Part shown: piece after piece, positions 25,567 through 35,891 of the stretch
How positions within the stretch are numbered: position 1 is the stretch's first letter
How the letters are laid out: every line of letters starts with the position of its first letter
From: Saprospiraceae bacterium
GTDB lineage: Bacteria; Bacteroidota; Bacteroidia; Chitinophagales; Saprospiraceae
DNA: 64,000 nucleotides
NCBI GenBank assembly: GCA_029251525.1
Contig: JAQXDE010000055.1
Span: 362,904-426,903 of the forward strand
Direction: 5' to 3'
Notes under the pieces: generated by a model
Database searches by the model: none
Told to the model about the DNA's origin: nothing
The model's input: only the letters and a program-made list of their open reading frames with translations
Made by a program: the position numbers and the translations under genes

Positions 25567-27333
25567 TTATTTGATTGAAAGCGTATCAGTCACCAACCCA
25601 CATTTCATCATCTTATCTCCAAAATAAGGATTTTGAACTTCACCGACATCACTAATCCAATCAGCACCTTTGTTGTCAAAAGCCATCGGACAAAATTGCA
25701 CAAATAATTTATTTTTTGTACCAAAAGCAGTTATAGAATTGATCATTGCATCTGTTAAGAATTCAAATTGTTGGCGTTGAATTTCTACCCCCTCAAGCAT
25801 AGTTATTTTTTTTCCATGTCTTCGCAGAGCTGCTAATTGTTGCATCCAATATTGATGAGCTTCACTCTTGATTACAGTCATATCCACATTTTTCAATTCT
25901 TTTAAAAAAGTTTTAGCTGCATCTTTTGCTGCTGCTGCATTTGTCTCTACGAACGCATCTTTTAATAGTAAATATTTATCAGAAAGTGAACTCAATTGGG
26001 TTTTGAAAGCTTCAGGTGTTTCTACTGTAAAGTCAGGAATAGTAAGCATTCCAGCGTTTTGAGGTTTGACATTTATATTTTGATTCATCATTGATTTTTG
26101 GTTGTTTAGTTGGGAGGCTGCATCAATGACAAATGCCCCATTTGTCACTACTTCATCGCCTAGATTTAATCCATTTTTCACCTCGTAAAATTCCCCAAGG
26201 CTTTCGCCCAGTGTAATTTCTTGGTATCGAAAGCTTGGAATTTTAGTCCCTTGATCTTTGAGGTAAATCACAGATCTGACTCCTGTCCAGAGCACAGAAG
26301 TTTTAGGAACGGTGATTTTAGATTTGGAAGAATTGGAAGTTTGTAACATCCCTTTTACGAACATTTCAGGTTTAAGGGAGCCGTTTCGATTATTGACTTC
26401 CGAGCGGATGGCAACTGCTCTTGTTGCTGCATTTAGAATCGGATCGATATAAGTCACCTTAGCTGAAAATGTTTTTCCAGGAACAGCAGGTGTAGTAAAT
26501 TTTATGACATTGCCGATTCGAATATTAGACAAGTTTTCTTCGTAGCCATCAAATATTACCCACAACCTTTCGAGACCAATTGTTTCAAAAAGTATACTTC
26601 CCTCTTGGATATAATCACCAACTGATACTTTTTTGTCCATCACAGTTCCACTGTCATCAGCGTAAATATTCATTAGGCTTTGCACTTCTCCAGTTTGTTC
26701 AATCTGGTCAATCGAATTTTTAGGGATTTTCCAGTAAGCTAATTTTTGTCGAGCGGCTTTCGCCAAATTAGGACTAATATCTTTTAATTTTAGGGCTTCT
26801 AAAAGTTCTCTTTGCGCACTCACTAACTCAGGGGAATAGATGGTGGCAATCTTTTGACCTTTAGTAATTTTTTCACCCGTGAAGGTGATGAATAATTTTT
26901 CAATCCGACCAGGTAAATGACTGACGATACTTGCCGAGCGTCTTTCGTCAGGTTTGATTTTTCCATTGAGTAAAATACTTTTACCCCCACTTTTGGAAGA
27001 TCCGATTAAGGTCGTTTGTATATTTGAAATTTTAACAGCTTCTTCCGTCATTTGAAAAGCTAAGGGGTCGGTAGAAGCATTAGTTTCCACAGGAATCAAA
27101 TCCATTTCACAAATAGGACAAATGCCCATTTCGTTTTGACGAATTTGTGGATGCATTGAGCAAGTGAAAATTGTTTCTTCGGCTGCACTTAGGTTGTTTA
27201 TTGCTGTGGAATGATTGTGTCCATCGTTTTGATTGACTAATTGTTTCTTGTTTTTTCCAAAAGCAAAATAGCCAATCCCAACTCCGATTGACACAGCAAA
27301 TAACAATACAATTACATTTTTTATGTTTTCCAT
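25567..27333 (-). CDS. cusB: CusB-like periplasmic adaptor with metal-binding ends
   Basis: Membrane-fusion protein linking the RND pump to the outer-membrane channel. N-terminal anchor at residues 7-25, His-containing linker, then a heavy-metal-binding domain at 55-82 (IFTCSMHPQIRQNEMGICP, ICEMDLIP). Adaptor core follows: GKIKPDERRSASIVSHLPGRIEKL, the coiled hairpin with SAQRELLEALKL, and the beta-barrel AKVTYIDPILNAATRAVAIR. The C-terminal about 150 residues form a DUF3347-like domain ending VQFCPMAFDNKGADWISD and GDKMMKCG, with Cys and Met that could bind copper. Length of 588 residues reflects the two extra domains. It lies between the BNR-like and TolC-like genes. Confidence 0.92.
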   Translation of the reverse strand: MENIKNVIVLLFAVSIGVGIGYFAFGKNKKQLVNQNDGHNHSTAINNLSAAEETIFTCSMHPQIRQNEMGICPICEMDLIPVETNASTDPLAFQMTEEAVKISNIQTTLIGSSKSGGKSILLNGKIKPDERRSASIVSHLPGRIEKLFITFTGEKITKGQKIATIYSPELVSAQRELLEALKLKDISPNLAKAARQKLAYWKIPKNSIDQIEQTGEVQSLMNIYADDSGTVMDKKVSVGDYIQEGSILFETIGLERLWVIFDGYEENLSNIRIGNVIKFTTPAVPGKTFSAKVTYIDPILNAATRAVAIRSEVNNRNGSLKPEMFVKGMLQTSNSSKSKITVPKTSVLWTGVRSVIYLKDQGTKIPSFRYQEITLGESLGEFYEVKNGLNLGDEVVTNGAFVIDAASQLNNQKSMMNQNINVKPQNAGMLTIPDFTVETPEAFKTQLSSLSDKYLLLKDAFVETNAAAAKDAAKTFLKELKNVDMTVIKSEAHQYWMQQLAALRRHGKKITMLEGVEIQRQQFEFLTDAMINSITAFGTKNKLFVQFCPMAFDNKGADWISDVGEVQNPYFGDKMMKCGLVTDTLSIK

Positions 27334-27374
27334 ATTTTTTATGTTTAAAAAAACAGATTTAGAAATTTCTTTGA

Positions 27375-28640
27375 TTAAAGGATTATTTTTTCAATTTTCG
27401 CTACAGCCAGATGACTCATCACAATGGCTTCTAGTATCATCACGTCATAATCCACGAGATTCATTTGCATCTGTAGTAATTCCTCAAAACCCTTCCCGCT
27501 TGTACTGAAATTCCCTTCCAGGATTTCGATAGCTGAACGAGTTAATCGTTTTTGTTTTTCGTATAAATCAATTTTAATTTTAGCTGATTCATGTTCTGCT
27601 TTTGCTTGCTCAATTATCATGGAGAATTGACTGATGATTTCCTTTTTTTGATGATCGATGGCAATGATTTTTTGTTCCTCTTCTTGTGTTTTTGCCCGAT
27701 ACTGTTTTGTGTAAATAGGAAGAGTAACTCTCGCTCTAGCAACTTTCATGTCTCGACCATTGGCATCAAAACTAATGTTAGGGTATTTTTGAACATAGGT
27801 CCATTCAAAACCGATTCCAAAAGTTGGCTTCCTGTTTAAGTCATTAATTTTCAATGACTTACTTGCGACTTGTTGTTCAATATTTAATTTCTGAATAATT
27901 GGGTGAGGTTGATTGTTCGTAACTGAAAAATCATTTTTAATATCAGGAAGTATGGCAAAATTTAAATTTGATTTTATATCAATTGCTTGGTTTAAATCTG
28001 ATTGTAAAAGCTGATTAAAAGTAGCCAAAGGAGCAATTTTTTGATTTTCTAAAAGTGCTAATTCTGTCTTTATTTTTTCTTTTTTCAAATTGATTTTTAC
28101 GACATTTATAGCAGAGGATTTACCTGCTTCGATATTGGAAAGTGTTACATCTTCTAATCGATCTAAAAGTTGTAAGTTTATTGTTGAAAATTCCTTTTTC
28201 TTTTCCAATTCATAAATCTTTAACCAAGTTTTTTTCAAATGGTAAATGATTTCTAAGGAGGCAATTGGGACGTTCTTATTTTTTACCTCTGCTTGAGCGA
28301 GTGCTAAATCCTTTTTTGCTTTCAATATTCCGAACCAAGGGAATGATTGCATTGCTCCCAAATTAAATCTATTGATACCTGTATGCCCTTGCATTTTGGG
28401 AAGCATCACTCCTAAATTTATTTCTGGATTAGGCAAAATGTTGACTTGGTTAACTTTAGATAATGCCACTAAGTAATTTTGATGCAGAGCTTTTAGGTTT
28501 TCATTTTTTTCAGTCGCTAGATTAATATATGATTCTAATTCTACTTGCGTAAAAACATTGTTGTAAAATGCTAAAAAAATGAATATCCAAATTGATTTTT
28601 TGATAAATAGTTTATTTGAAATTTTCTTTATTTTTTCCAT
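27375..28640 (-). CDS. TolC-family outer-membrane efflux protein, CusC-like
   Basis: Outer-membrane channel of the tripartite pump. Signal peptide with cut near residue 32 (FYNNVFTQVELESY). The rest is long helical heptad-like sequence with the two-fold TolC repeat: LATEKNENLKALHQNYLVALSKVNQV in the first half and LNIEQQVASKSLKINDLNRKP in the second, each followed by beta-strand segments such as PTFGIGFEWTYV. Length of 421 residues is typical of CusC-like proteins in this phylum. It starts 4 bases after the cusA stop. Confidence 0.9.
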   Translation of the reverse strand: MEKIKKISNKLFIKKSIWIFIFLAFYNNVFTQVELESYINLATEKNENLKALHQNYLVALSKVNQVNILPNPEINLGVMLPKMQGHTGINRFNLGAMQSFPWFGILKAKKDLALAQAEVKNKNVPIASLEIIYHLKKTWLKIYELEKKKEFSTINLQLLDRLEDVTLSNIEAGKSSAINVVKINLKKEKIKTELALLENQKIAPLATFNQLLQSDLNQAIDIKSNLNFAILPDIKNDFSVTNNQPHPIIQKLNIEQQVASKSLKINDLNRKPTFGIGFEWTYVQKYPNISFDANGRDMKVARARVTLPIYTKQYRAKTQEEEQKIIAIDHQKKEIISQFSMIIEQAKAEHESAKIKIDLYEKQKRLTRSAIEILEGNFSTSGKGFEELLQMQMNLVDYDVMILEAIVMSHLAVAKIEKIIL

Positions 28641-28644
28641 TTTT

Positions 28645-31600
28645 CTATTTTTTAAAATTAGTAATTCGCCAATTCCACTCTTTCCACATAGAAAATAAAA
28701 CAGGAACTGTAAACATTGTAATCACTTGAAATAACATTCCTCCGAAAGATGGAATCGCCATTGGTAGCATAATGTCAGATCCACGTCCTGTTGAAGTCAA
28801 AATAGGGAGCAAAGCCAAAATCGTTGTTGCGGTTGTCATCATTGCAGGACGAACCCTTCTTTTTCCTCCTTCAATCACTGCATCTCTTATTTCTTGAATG
28901 GAATTAGGTTTGTTCTTTTCAAAAGAATCTTTAAGGAATGTCGCAACTAAAACGCCATCATCTGTGGCAATTCCAAATAGTGCCAAGAATCCTACCCAAA
29001 CTGCAACGCTTAAATTTATTGTTTGAACTTGAAATAAGTCGCGCATATTTTTTCCAAAAAATTGAAAATCTAAGAATGCTGGATCAGCATACCAATCCAG
29101 CAAAATGAACCCTCCTGCAAAGGCGATAAAAACTCCTGTGAAAACCATCATCGATATGAAGATGGAGTTAAATTGGAGATAAAGAATCAAGAAAATTAAG
29201 GCTAGAGCGATAGGAATCACAATCGCCAATCGTTTATTTGCTCGTACTTGTTGTTCATAATTTCCAGCGAAAGCAAAACTTGTTCCTGCAGGAATTTTCA
29301 GACTTCCATTTTCGAGTTTTTCAGAAAAGAGCTGTTTTGCATTTTTTACAATTTCAACCTCAGAGTAACCAATTTCTTTGTCGAATAAAACATAACCAAC
29401 TAAGAATCCATCTTCACTTTTGATTGATTGAGGACCGCGGACAAAGTTTATTTTAATTAATTCTCCTAAAGGGATTTGAGCGCCAGTTGGTGTACTCACT
29501 AAAATGTTTTTGATCACTTCTGGATTGTCTCGCATTTCTCTTGGGTAGCGTAATCGGATAGCATACCGCTCTCGCCCTTCTACTGTTTCTGACATTTTCA
29601 TTCCGCCGATAGCAGCCTGAATATGATTTTGTACATCAACAATTGTCAACCCGTATCGACTGATGATATTTCGTTTTATATCTAATTCCATGTAAGGTTT
29701 GCCAACAATTCGCTCTGCAAAAACGGTGGCATCTTTAACGCCTTCGACTTCTTTTAATTCATTTTCTAGCAATAAACCGACGGATTCGATGGTTTTTAAA
29801 TCTGTACCTTTTACTTTAATTCCCATGGGCGCTCTCATACCTGTTTGGAGCATGATAAGTCTCGTTTCGATGGGTTGTAATTTAGGGGCGGAGGTAACTC
29901 CAGGTATCCTTGTGGCTTTGACTATTTCATCCCAAATGTCATCAGGTGATTGGATTTCGTCTCGCCATTGTCGAAAATATCTGCCATTTTTGTCTTCGAT
30001 GAGCTCTTCCATCTCGTTTCGAACATATTCATTCTTTTTATTAGTCTTGAATCGAATCCGATGACCATTTTTATCTGTTTTGTACTCGCTTTTGTAATTA
30101 ATAATATTTTCGTACATCGAGATAGGAGCAGGGTCAAGAGGAGATTCTACTCGACCTAATTTGCCAACTACATTTTCAATTTCTGGAATAGTAGTCACTG
30201 CCATGTCTAGCATTCTGAGGTTTTTTAAGTTTTCCTGCATACCTGAATGAGGCATCGATGTTGGCATCAAAAGAAAACTCCCCTCATTTAAGGCAGGCAT
30301 GAATTCTTCCTCGGTTTGCTGAAAAGATTGATAACCGAAAAATAAAATGAACGCTGGGAAAACAAAAAATATAAACTTAAATTGTAAGCAAAAACGTAAG
30401 ATATTTTCATAGAAGTATATCATTGTTTGAAAAAATGATAACAATAAAATCACAATTATTGCAATGAAGGAGAAATTAGACATCAAGCTTTTATTAACTC
30501 CTAGTGGCATCCATATTTGAGTTAAAAAATAAATGACAATACCTGCGTAAATAATATTTTTTAGAATGTTAAACCAATAATAAATTTGTTCTGATGTATG
30601 TTTTTTTAACAAAAGACTCAATAACCCAAAAGAACCAATTGCAATGATTACATTTCCGGAAATGGTGTTTTTAAAATAAAATAAAACGATTAGACCTACT
30701 AATGAAATAAGTAGATTGGTAATCCATATTCGCCAGTTTTGACTAGTCTTATTTTTCTTGCTAGTAAAAATAGAGTGGGCGAGTGGTGGTAGAATTGTGA
30801 TGGCAACAATGATCGAAGCGACCAAGGCAAAAGTTTTAGTATAGGCAAGTGGACGGAATAATTTTCCTTCTGCTGCTTCCATAGTGAAGACAGGAATAAA
30901 ACTAATTACAGTCGTAGCAACCGCTGTTAAAACCGCTGAAGCTACTCCTGTTGTCGCTTCATAAATTGAAGTAAATTTATTTTCCTCTGGAGGAGCCTCC
31001 TCCAATCGTTTTACCATACTTTCGACTAAAACAATTCCCATGTCGACCATCGTTCCAATGGCAATCGCAATTCCTGAGAGCGCTACGATGTTAGCATCTA
31101 CTCCAAAATATCGCATTGCAATAAAACACATCAAAACTGAAATGGGCAACGTACCAGCAATGAGAAGACTACTTTGGAAATTCAATAGCATCAAGATTAC
31201 AACAATGATCGTAATTAGAATTTCTAAAGTTAATCCCTCTTGTAATGTTCCTAATGTTTCTTGAATTAATTGGGTTCGATCATAAAATGGTATGATTTTT
31301 ATTTGAGAAATTGTTCCATCAGATAAGACTTTGCTGGGTAAACCTGCTTCTATTTCCACAATTTTTTCTTTAACGTTTTGTATAACGTTCAGTGGATTGG
31401 CTCCATATCGGGCGACTACAACTCCACCAACTGCTTCTGCTCCAGATTTGTCAATTGCACCTCGTCGAGTTGCCGGGCCAATGTTTACTTTTCCGATATC
31501 TCGAATTCGGATTGGCACATTTTGGTTGACCAGAACAACACTTTCTTCGATATCAGAAATGCTCTCGACATAGCCCAATCCTCGTATAAAGTACTCTGCT

Positions 31601-32331
31601 AAATTTATTTCAATGGTTTGTGCTCCTGCATCAAGGTTGCTATTTTTGAGAGCACTCATCACTTGGTTAAGATTAATTCCGTTGGCTTTCATTGCGTCTG
31701 GGTCAACGTCAACTTGGTATTCCTTGACATAGCCTCCGATCGATGCAACCTCTGAAACTCCTTCTGCCGCATTTAATCCGAAACGAACGTAGTAATCTTG
31801 AATGGAGCGTAATTCATGTAAATCCCACCCGCCAGTTGGGTTGTTTTCAGTATCTCGACCTTCTAACGTATACCAGAATATTTGACCCAAACCAGTTGCG
31901 TCTGGTCCTAACATTGGACTTGCATCTGAAGGTAATGTGTTGGTAGGAAGTGAATTTAATTTTTCTAAAATTCGAGACCGACTCCAGTAAAATTCAGCAT
32001 CTTCTTCAAATATGAGATAGATACTAGAGAATCCAAACATTGAGTTACTTCGTATACTTTTTACTTTTGGGATCCCAAGTAAAGCAGTTGTCAATGGATA
32101 CGTCACTTGGTCCTCTACATTTTGTGGTGAGCGGCCAGCCCATTTGGTAAAGATAATTTGCTGGTTTTCACCAATATCTGGAATAGCATCAACTGCCACA
32201 GAGTCGCGTGGTAATTGTGATATTCCAAATTCAAATGGTGTGGTGACCAACCCCCATCCAACGAAAAGTAGTAGTAGTAAAACGGCTACTAATTTATTTT
32301 CCAGAAAAAATCTAATGGTTGATTTTAACAT
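28645..32331 (-). CDS. cusA: CusA-like heavy-metal RND efflux pump
   Basis: Proton-driven inner-membrane pump expelling Cu(I)/Ag(I). Start taken at ATG 32331, which gives the usual MLKSTIRFFLENKL; an ATG 15 codons upstream is less likely. Family signatures are FTKWAGRSPQNVEDQVTYPL, GPDATGLGQIFWY, the TM4 proton-relay Asp/Glu in GTMVDMGIVLVES, and Met-containing stretches IMLQTGMRAPMG and IGGMKMSET. At 1228 residues it is about 180 longer than Escherichia coli CusA. The extra length is largely an insertion of about 130 residues with additional hydrophobic helices around residues 570-690, before FMPALNEGSFLLMPTSMP. It is the second gene of the operon. Confidence 0.93.
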   Translation of the reverse strand: MLKSTIRFFLENKLVAVLLLLLFVGWGLVTTPFEFGISQLPRDSVAVDAIPDIGENQQIIFTKWAGRSPQNVEDQVTYPLTTALLGIPKVKSIRSNSMFGFSSIYLIFEEDAEFYWSRSRILEKLNSLPTNTLPSDASPMLGPDATGLGQIFWYTLEGRDTENNPTGGWDLHELRSIQDYYVRFGLNAAEGVSEVASIGGYVKEYQVDVDPDAMKANGINLNQVMSALKNSNLDAGAQTIEINLAEYFIRGLGYVESISDIEESVVLVNQNVPIRIRDIGKVNIGPATRRGAIDKSGAEAVGGVVVARYGANPLNVIQNVKEKIVEIEAGLPSKVLSDGTISQIKIIPFYDRTQLIQETLGTLQEGLTLEILITIIVVILMLLNFQSSLLIAGTLPISVLMCFIAMRYFGVDANIVALSGIAIAIGTMVDMGIVLVESMVKRLEEAPPEENKFTSIYEATTGVASAVLTAVATTVISFIPVFTMEAAEGKLFRPLAYTKTFALVASIIVAITILPPLAHSIFTSKKNKTSQNWRIWITNLLISLVGLIVLFYFKNTISGNVIIAIGSFGLLSLLLKKHTSEQIYYWFNILKNIIYAGIVIYFLTQIWMPLGVNKSLMSNFSFIAIIVILLLSFFQTMIYFYENILRFCLQFKFIFFVFPAFILFFGYQSFQQTEEEFMPALNEGSFLLMPTSMPHSGMQENLKNLRMLDMAVTTIPEIENVVGKLGRVESPLDPAPISMYENIINYKSEYKTDKNGHRIRFKTNKKNEYVRNEMEELIEDKNGRYFRQWRDEIQSPDDIWDEIVKATRIPGVTSAPKLQPIETRLIMLQTGMRAPMGIKVKGTDLKTIESVGLLLENELKEVEGVKDATVFAERIVGKPYMELDIKRNIISRYGLTIVDVQNHIQAAIGGMKMSETVEGRERYAIRLRYPREMRDNPEVIKNILVSTPTGAQIPLGELIKINFVRGPQSIKSEDGFLVGYVLFDKEIGYSEVEIVKNAKQLFSEKLENGSLKIPAGTSFAFAGNYEQQVRANKRLAIVIPIALALIFLILYLQFNSIFISMMVFTGVFIAFAGGFILLDWYADPAFLDFQFFGKNMRDLFQVQTINLSVAVWVGFLALFGIATDDGVLVATFLKDSFEKNKPNSIQEIRDAVIEGGKRRVRPAMMTTATTILALLPILTSTGRGSDIMLPMAIPSFGGMLFQVITMFTVPVLFSMWKEWNWRITNFKK

Positions 32332-32445
32332 TACTAAATATTTATGGTGAATGATGGATGGTGAATGAAAAAGCATTCGACCATGTCAAAATAAAGCTAG
32401 CTCACTTTCCAATTTTGAAAAATGAGAACACATTCAGCTTAATAT

Positions 32446-32871
32446 TTAAATAAGAAAATTTTGTAATTCAGCAGTATAATTACGGAGAATAAGTGGTGGT
32501 TTGTAGTTAAAATAGTCAGTTGATTTTTTATCAACTGAAGGTGATTCAATGTCTAGGAATGTAATTAAGTTTACAATTATAACTTTGAAGTTTAACGGTT
32601 TGAGTACCGTTGGGGCAGTTTGTTGATCAAGATCAAGTTGGTAAAAGTCTGATTTACTTTCACAACATCCTTTTTTGCAGGATTTGATGTTTTTTTCAAC
32701 AACTTTATGGCAGCTTTCTTTTTTTGCTCTAAGTTCGCTACATGTTTTTGCTTGACAAAATAATTGCAAGTCTTGCAATTGGTTTTGACAAAAGTGCGTA
32801 CTTATTGAAAAACCAGATGTACTGATTAATAATAAAAATGCAAGAATTATATGTAGAGACTTTTTGATCAA
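32446..32871 (-). CDS. HYC_CC_PP-type small exported Cys protein
   Basis: Signal peptide or N-terminal helix at residues 4-22 (KSLHIILAFLLLISTSGFS), then the family pattern: STHFCQNQL, several Cys, CKKGCCESKSDFYQL, and the late YKPPLILRN. Family members are found beside metal transport genes in this phylum and are thought to bind metal through the His/Cys set; this is inference. It is the first gene of the Cus-type operon, about 115 bases upstream of cusA. Confidence 0.8.
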   Translation of the reverse strand: MIKKSLHIILAFLLLISTSGFSISTHFCQNQLQDLQLFCQAKTCSELRAKKESCHKVVEKNIKSCKKGCCESKSDFYQLDLDQQTAPTVLKPLNFKVIIVNLITFLDIESPSVDKKSTDYFNYKPPLILRNYTAELQNFLI

Positions 32872-32942
32872 AAAAATATTATTTCTCCAAAGTTAACGTT
32901 TTTTTTCGAATGAAGATTGTAGTTCTTACCAACGCATACAAT

Positions 32943-33704
32943 TTACCTCGTAAAAACTAAATCTCGCTTGCTGCTTAATTTTTCATTGTAGGTATATCTA
33001 CCGTAATCGAAACCAATTAGATGTTCGGGTTCTGTCAATTTATTTTTGATAATATAATGGCACATCATACCTCTTGCTTTTTTTGCGAAGAAAGCAACGA
33101 TCTTGAATTCACCATTTTTCTCTTCTTTAAAGTGTATATTATACAAATCTGCTTGAAGTGATTTAGGTTGAACGGCTGAGAAATATTCTTTAGAAGCTAA
33201 ATTGATGATTGCTTTTGCTTTTGCTTTTTTAACGTCCTTGTTGATGGTATTTGTGATTTTACTACCCCAAAATTGATAGAGGTTTTTTCCAGAATCATTT
33301 TGTAATTTTGTTCCCATTTCTAAGCGATATGGTTGCATCAAATCTAATGGCCTAATCAAACCATAAAGACCTGAAAGGATTCGCAAATGGCCTTGAGCAA
33401 ATTCTAAATCAGCTTCATCAAAGCTATCAGAGTCTAGTCCTGTGTACACATCACCTTTGAAAGCAAGAATGGCTTGCTTTGCGTTTTTTAAGGAAAAAGG
33501 AGTTTTAAAACTATGGTAGCGCTCCATATTGAGAATGGCAATGTTATCACTAATTTTCATTAATTTTTTTAGATCACTAGTTGATTTCTTTTTTAAGATA
33601 TCGATTAACTCTTGGCTCTCGGGAAGAAAACGCAATTTGGTTTTTTTCTCTAAATCTGTTTTGTCAAAATCTAAAGTCTTGGCTGGAGAAATTAATAATA
33701 ACAT
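32943..33704 (-). CDS. yaaA: YaaA peroxide stress protein (DUF328)
   Basis: Cytoplasmic DNA-binding protein that lowers oxidative damage, known from the YaaA family. Start set at ATG 33704 to give MLLLISPAKTLDF; the ATG 8 codons upstream is not conserved in the family. Signatures are KLMKISDNIAILN, AILAFKGDVYTGL, LRILSGLYGLIRPLDLMQPYRLEMGT and late AFFAKKARGMMCHYII and FDYGRYTYN. Length of 253 residues is standard. Confidence 0.95.
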   Translation of the reverse strand: MLLLISPAKTLDFDKTDLEKKTKLRFLPESQELIDILKKKSTSDLKKLMKISDNIAILNMERYHSFKTPFSLKNAKQAILAFKGDVYTGLDSDSFDEADLEFAQGHLRILSGLYGLIRPLDLMQPYRLEMGTKLQNDSGKNLYQFWGSKITNTINKDVKKAKAKAIINLASKEYFSAVQPKSLQADLYNIHFKEEKNGEFKIVAFFAKKARGMMCHYIIKNKLTEPEHLIGFDYGRYTYNEKLSSKRDLVFTR

Positions 33705-33908
33705 TTTTATAATTTTTTGATTAAACAAATGTAAAGGTGGTAAGTTTAAATAAAAATTAGAAAAAAATGAGCATGTTTTTAAATCGAAACTTTAATAGAT
33801 TTGATTTTGACTATTTGTTTTTATCTATATTTTTGAGTTGTAAGAAAATAAAGTAGTTCGTTATTTATAAATAGGCTCTTTTTATACTGATTTCTTTATG
33901 TTGCTGTG

Positions 33909-34547
33909 TTATTTTTTACCCTCCCACTCTTGGTAGAATTGATCTAAGTAAGTTTCCATAAATTGATGCCGTTGCTGTGCCATTTCCTTTCCAGTTTGGG
34001 TATTCATTCGATCTTTTAGTAGTAACAATTTTTCATAAAAATGATTAACAGATGGGGCGGTACTTTTTTTATACTCTGCTTTACTCATATTAAGTTGAGG
34101 AGGAATATTGGGGTCGTAGATTGTCCGGTTTTTAAATCCACCATAGTTGAATGTCCTTGCGATACCAATGGCGCCGAGTGCATCTAAACGATCTGCATCT
34201 TGCACAACATCTAATTCTGGAGATTGGAATTTTTTTTCAAAATTACCTCCTCCAAATGATATGTTTTGAATGATTAAAATAACATGATCGATTGTTTTTT
34301 GATCTACTCCAATAGTATTTAGAAAATCAGTTGCTTTTCGTGGTCCAACAGTTTCATCACCATCATGAAATTTAGAATCAGCAATATCATGAAGCAATGC
34401 TCCTAGTTCAACTATGCGACGATCTACAGGCTCTGAAGCTGAGATTTGTATGGCAGTTTTCCATACTCGGTAAATATGCCACCAGTCATGACCGCCTTCG
34501 GCATTTTCTAATTCAGATTTTACGTAGTTAATGGTTTGCTGAATCAA
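33909..34547 (-). CDS. HD-domain phosphohydrolase
   Basis: Metal-dependent phosphohydrolase of about 212 residues. The HD set is visible: H in GGHDWWHIYRVW, HD in ALLHDIADSKFHDGDE, and D in VQDADRLDALGAIGIAR. This resembles the YedJ / YpgQ group of uncharacterised HD proteins. The substrate is not known; nucleotides are likely from the family. Confidence 0.9.
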   Translation of the reverse strand: MIQQTINYVKSELENAEGGHDWWHIYRVWKTAIQISASEPVDRRIVELGALLHDIADSKFHDGDETVGPRKATDFLNTIGVDQKTIDHVILIIQNISFGGGNFEKKFQSPELDVVQDADRLDALGAIGIARTFNYGGFKNRTIYDPNIPPQLNMSKAEYKKSTAPSVNHFYEKLLLLKDRMNTQTGKEMAQQRHQFMETYLDQFYQEWEGKK

Positions 34548-34866
34548 TTTGTAAATGTTATGTTATTAAATTGGTCAGGTGATTTATTTCTCTTGTTAAA
34601 TCTTGATTTTTTTATAAATGTAGAACTTGATTATTTCGAGGAGTAAACGAGAAAATCTATTTTTCTTTTAAAACATATAAACTTAATACGCTTATTTTGC
34701 ATCAGTTAAATCAATTTTAAAAAGAAAATATTTACTAAAAAAAATCATGTCAAATAAAAAATGATAATTAATTCATGAAATAAAACCCTAATATTGACCT
34801 AGTCGTTTTGCATATAAAACAGAGTAGATGGATAGATATGGAAGACCGGTTATAAACTCATTTATT
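34548..34866. other. Intergenic stretch without recognised features
   Basis: About 320 AT-rich bases between two minus-strand genes. No terminator, repeat or reading frame was seen; it probably contains the promoter of the HD-hydrolase gene. Confidence 0.4.
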
Positions 34867-35793
34867 TTAACGCATAATACCAAATGGATATAATGTAAAA
34901 TTCCCATCTATCATTTTATTGTATTTTTGATTTAATGCGCGAATACCAAATTCCTCAGAAACGACGGTCATGTAATTATACAAAACATATTTTTGGATTG
35001 AGGAAGGAGGATGATTATTCAATTCGGCATCAATTTCAAACAGCAATTCTTTTGCTTGCTGTTTTAAATCTTTCATTGATCCACCAAACAAGTTTTCATT
35101 CGCTAGAACAGAATCCCAAACCATTTTTAGGTAAACAGTCTGATTGACCAATGGGTCGTCAGTTAAATCATCGATAAATTTTTCGATAATTTCCAAATTT
35201 CCACCCCATTTTGGTTGAATATTTTCAGCATATTCCATATGTGCCCATAAGTGATTTGGATTGAGTTCTAGACATTTATCAAAATAAGTATCAGCGCTTT
35301 TGAAGTCGCCAGTTGATCCAGCAACTCTAAGTAATTGTGCATATGCCTCTGCTTTAATTTCAGGATCTGAGTTTATTTTTTCCAATAGGTTTATTGCTTT
35401 GTTTGAGCTGTCAATAAATAATTCCTCTTGTTCAGAAGATAACGAATCTGCAGGCAAATTTCCTCGATCAAGGGATGCCTGATGAATATAACTCACACCC
35501 AAAAATAAAATAGCTAACTGAGAGTTAGGAAGTGCTTCTCTCCAATCCATTATAGTTTTTACATTTCCATTTAAAGAAACGTGATCAATTGCTTGACGTA
35601 ATTCATCAGAATCTAACTGGTTGATTAAAAATTCTGCAGAGGTATATTCTTGTTCATCTAATTTGGATTTTATCTTTTGTATGACGGGATCTCCAAATGA
35701 ATAATCCACTTCTTGACCGGTAAAAGTCTGTCGCTTTTGATACAAATAATACGAGATTAATCCAAAAAAAATTAAAGTGGTAATAAGAGGCAT
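34867..35793 (-). CDS. Membrane-anchored TPR-like protein
   Basis: N-terminal membrane helix at residues 2-18 (PLITTLIFFGLISYYLY), then a helical region of paired antiparallel helices with TPR character (LRVAGSTGDFKSADTYFDKCLELNPNHLWAHMEYAEN). The stretch NIQPKWGGNLEIIEKFI resembles DUF4034-type proteins. Without other domains its role is unclear, perhaps protein-protein contacts in the envelope. Oriented with the following unknown gene upstream. Confidence 0.7.
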   Translation of the reverse strand: MPLITTLIFFGLISYYLYQKRQTFTGQEVDYSFGDPVIQKIKSKLDEQEYTSAEFLINQLDSDELRQAIDHVSLNGNVKTIMDWREALPNSQLAILFLGVSYIHQASLDRGNLPADSLSSEQEELFIDSSNKAINLLEKINSDPEIKAEAYAQLLRVAGSTGDFKSADTYFDKCLELNPNHLWAHMEYAENIQPKWGGNLEIIEKFIDDLTDDPLVNQTVYLKMVWDSVLANENLFGGSMKDLKQQAKELLFEIDAELNNHPPSSIQKYVLYNYMTVVSEEFGIRALNQKYNKMIDGNFTLYPFGIMR

Positions 35794-35891
35794 GAGAGGT
35801 ATTTTGGTTTAAGGTTAAAACTAACAAGTAAAAATTAATAAATCAATCAAACTCAAGAAAATAATGCAAAAGTAGTAATACTAACCATGTT

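Noticed and set aside
23900..32900. Labelling the efflux operon as a cobalt-zinc-cadmium (Czc) system
   Set aside because: The Met-containing strips, the metal-binding domains with C-x-M-H and C-P-x-C-x-M, and the DUF3347-like end of the adaptor fit the Cu/Ag (Cus) group better; substrate is still inferred.
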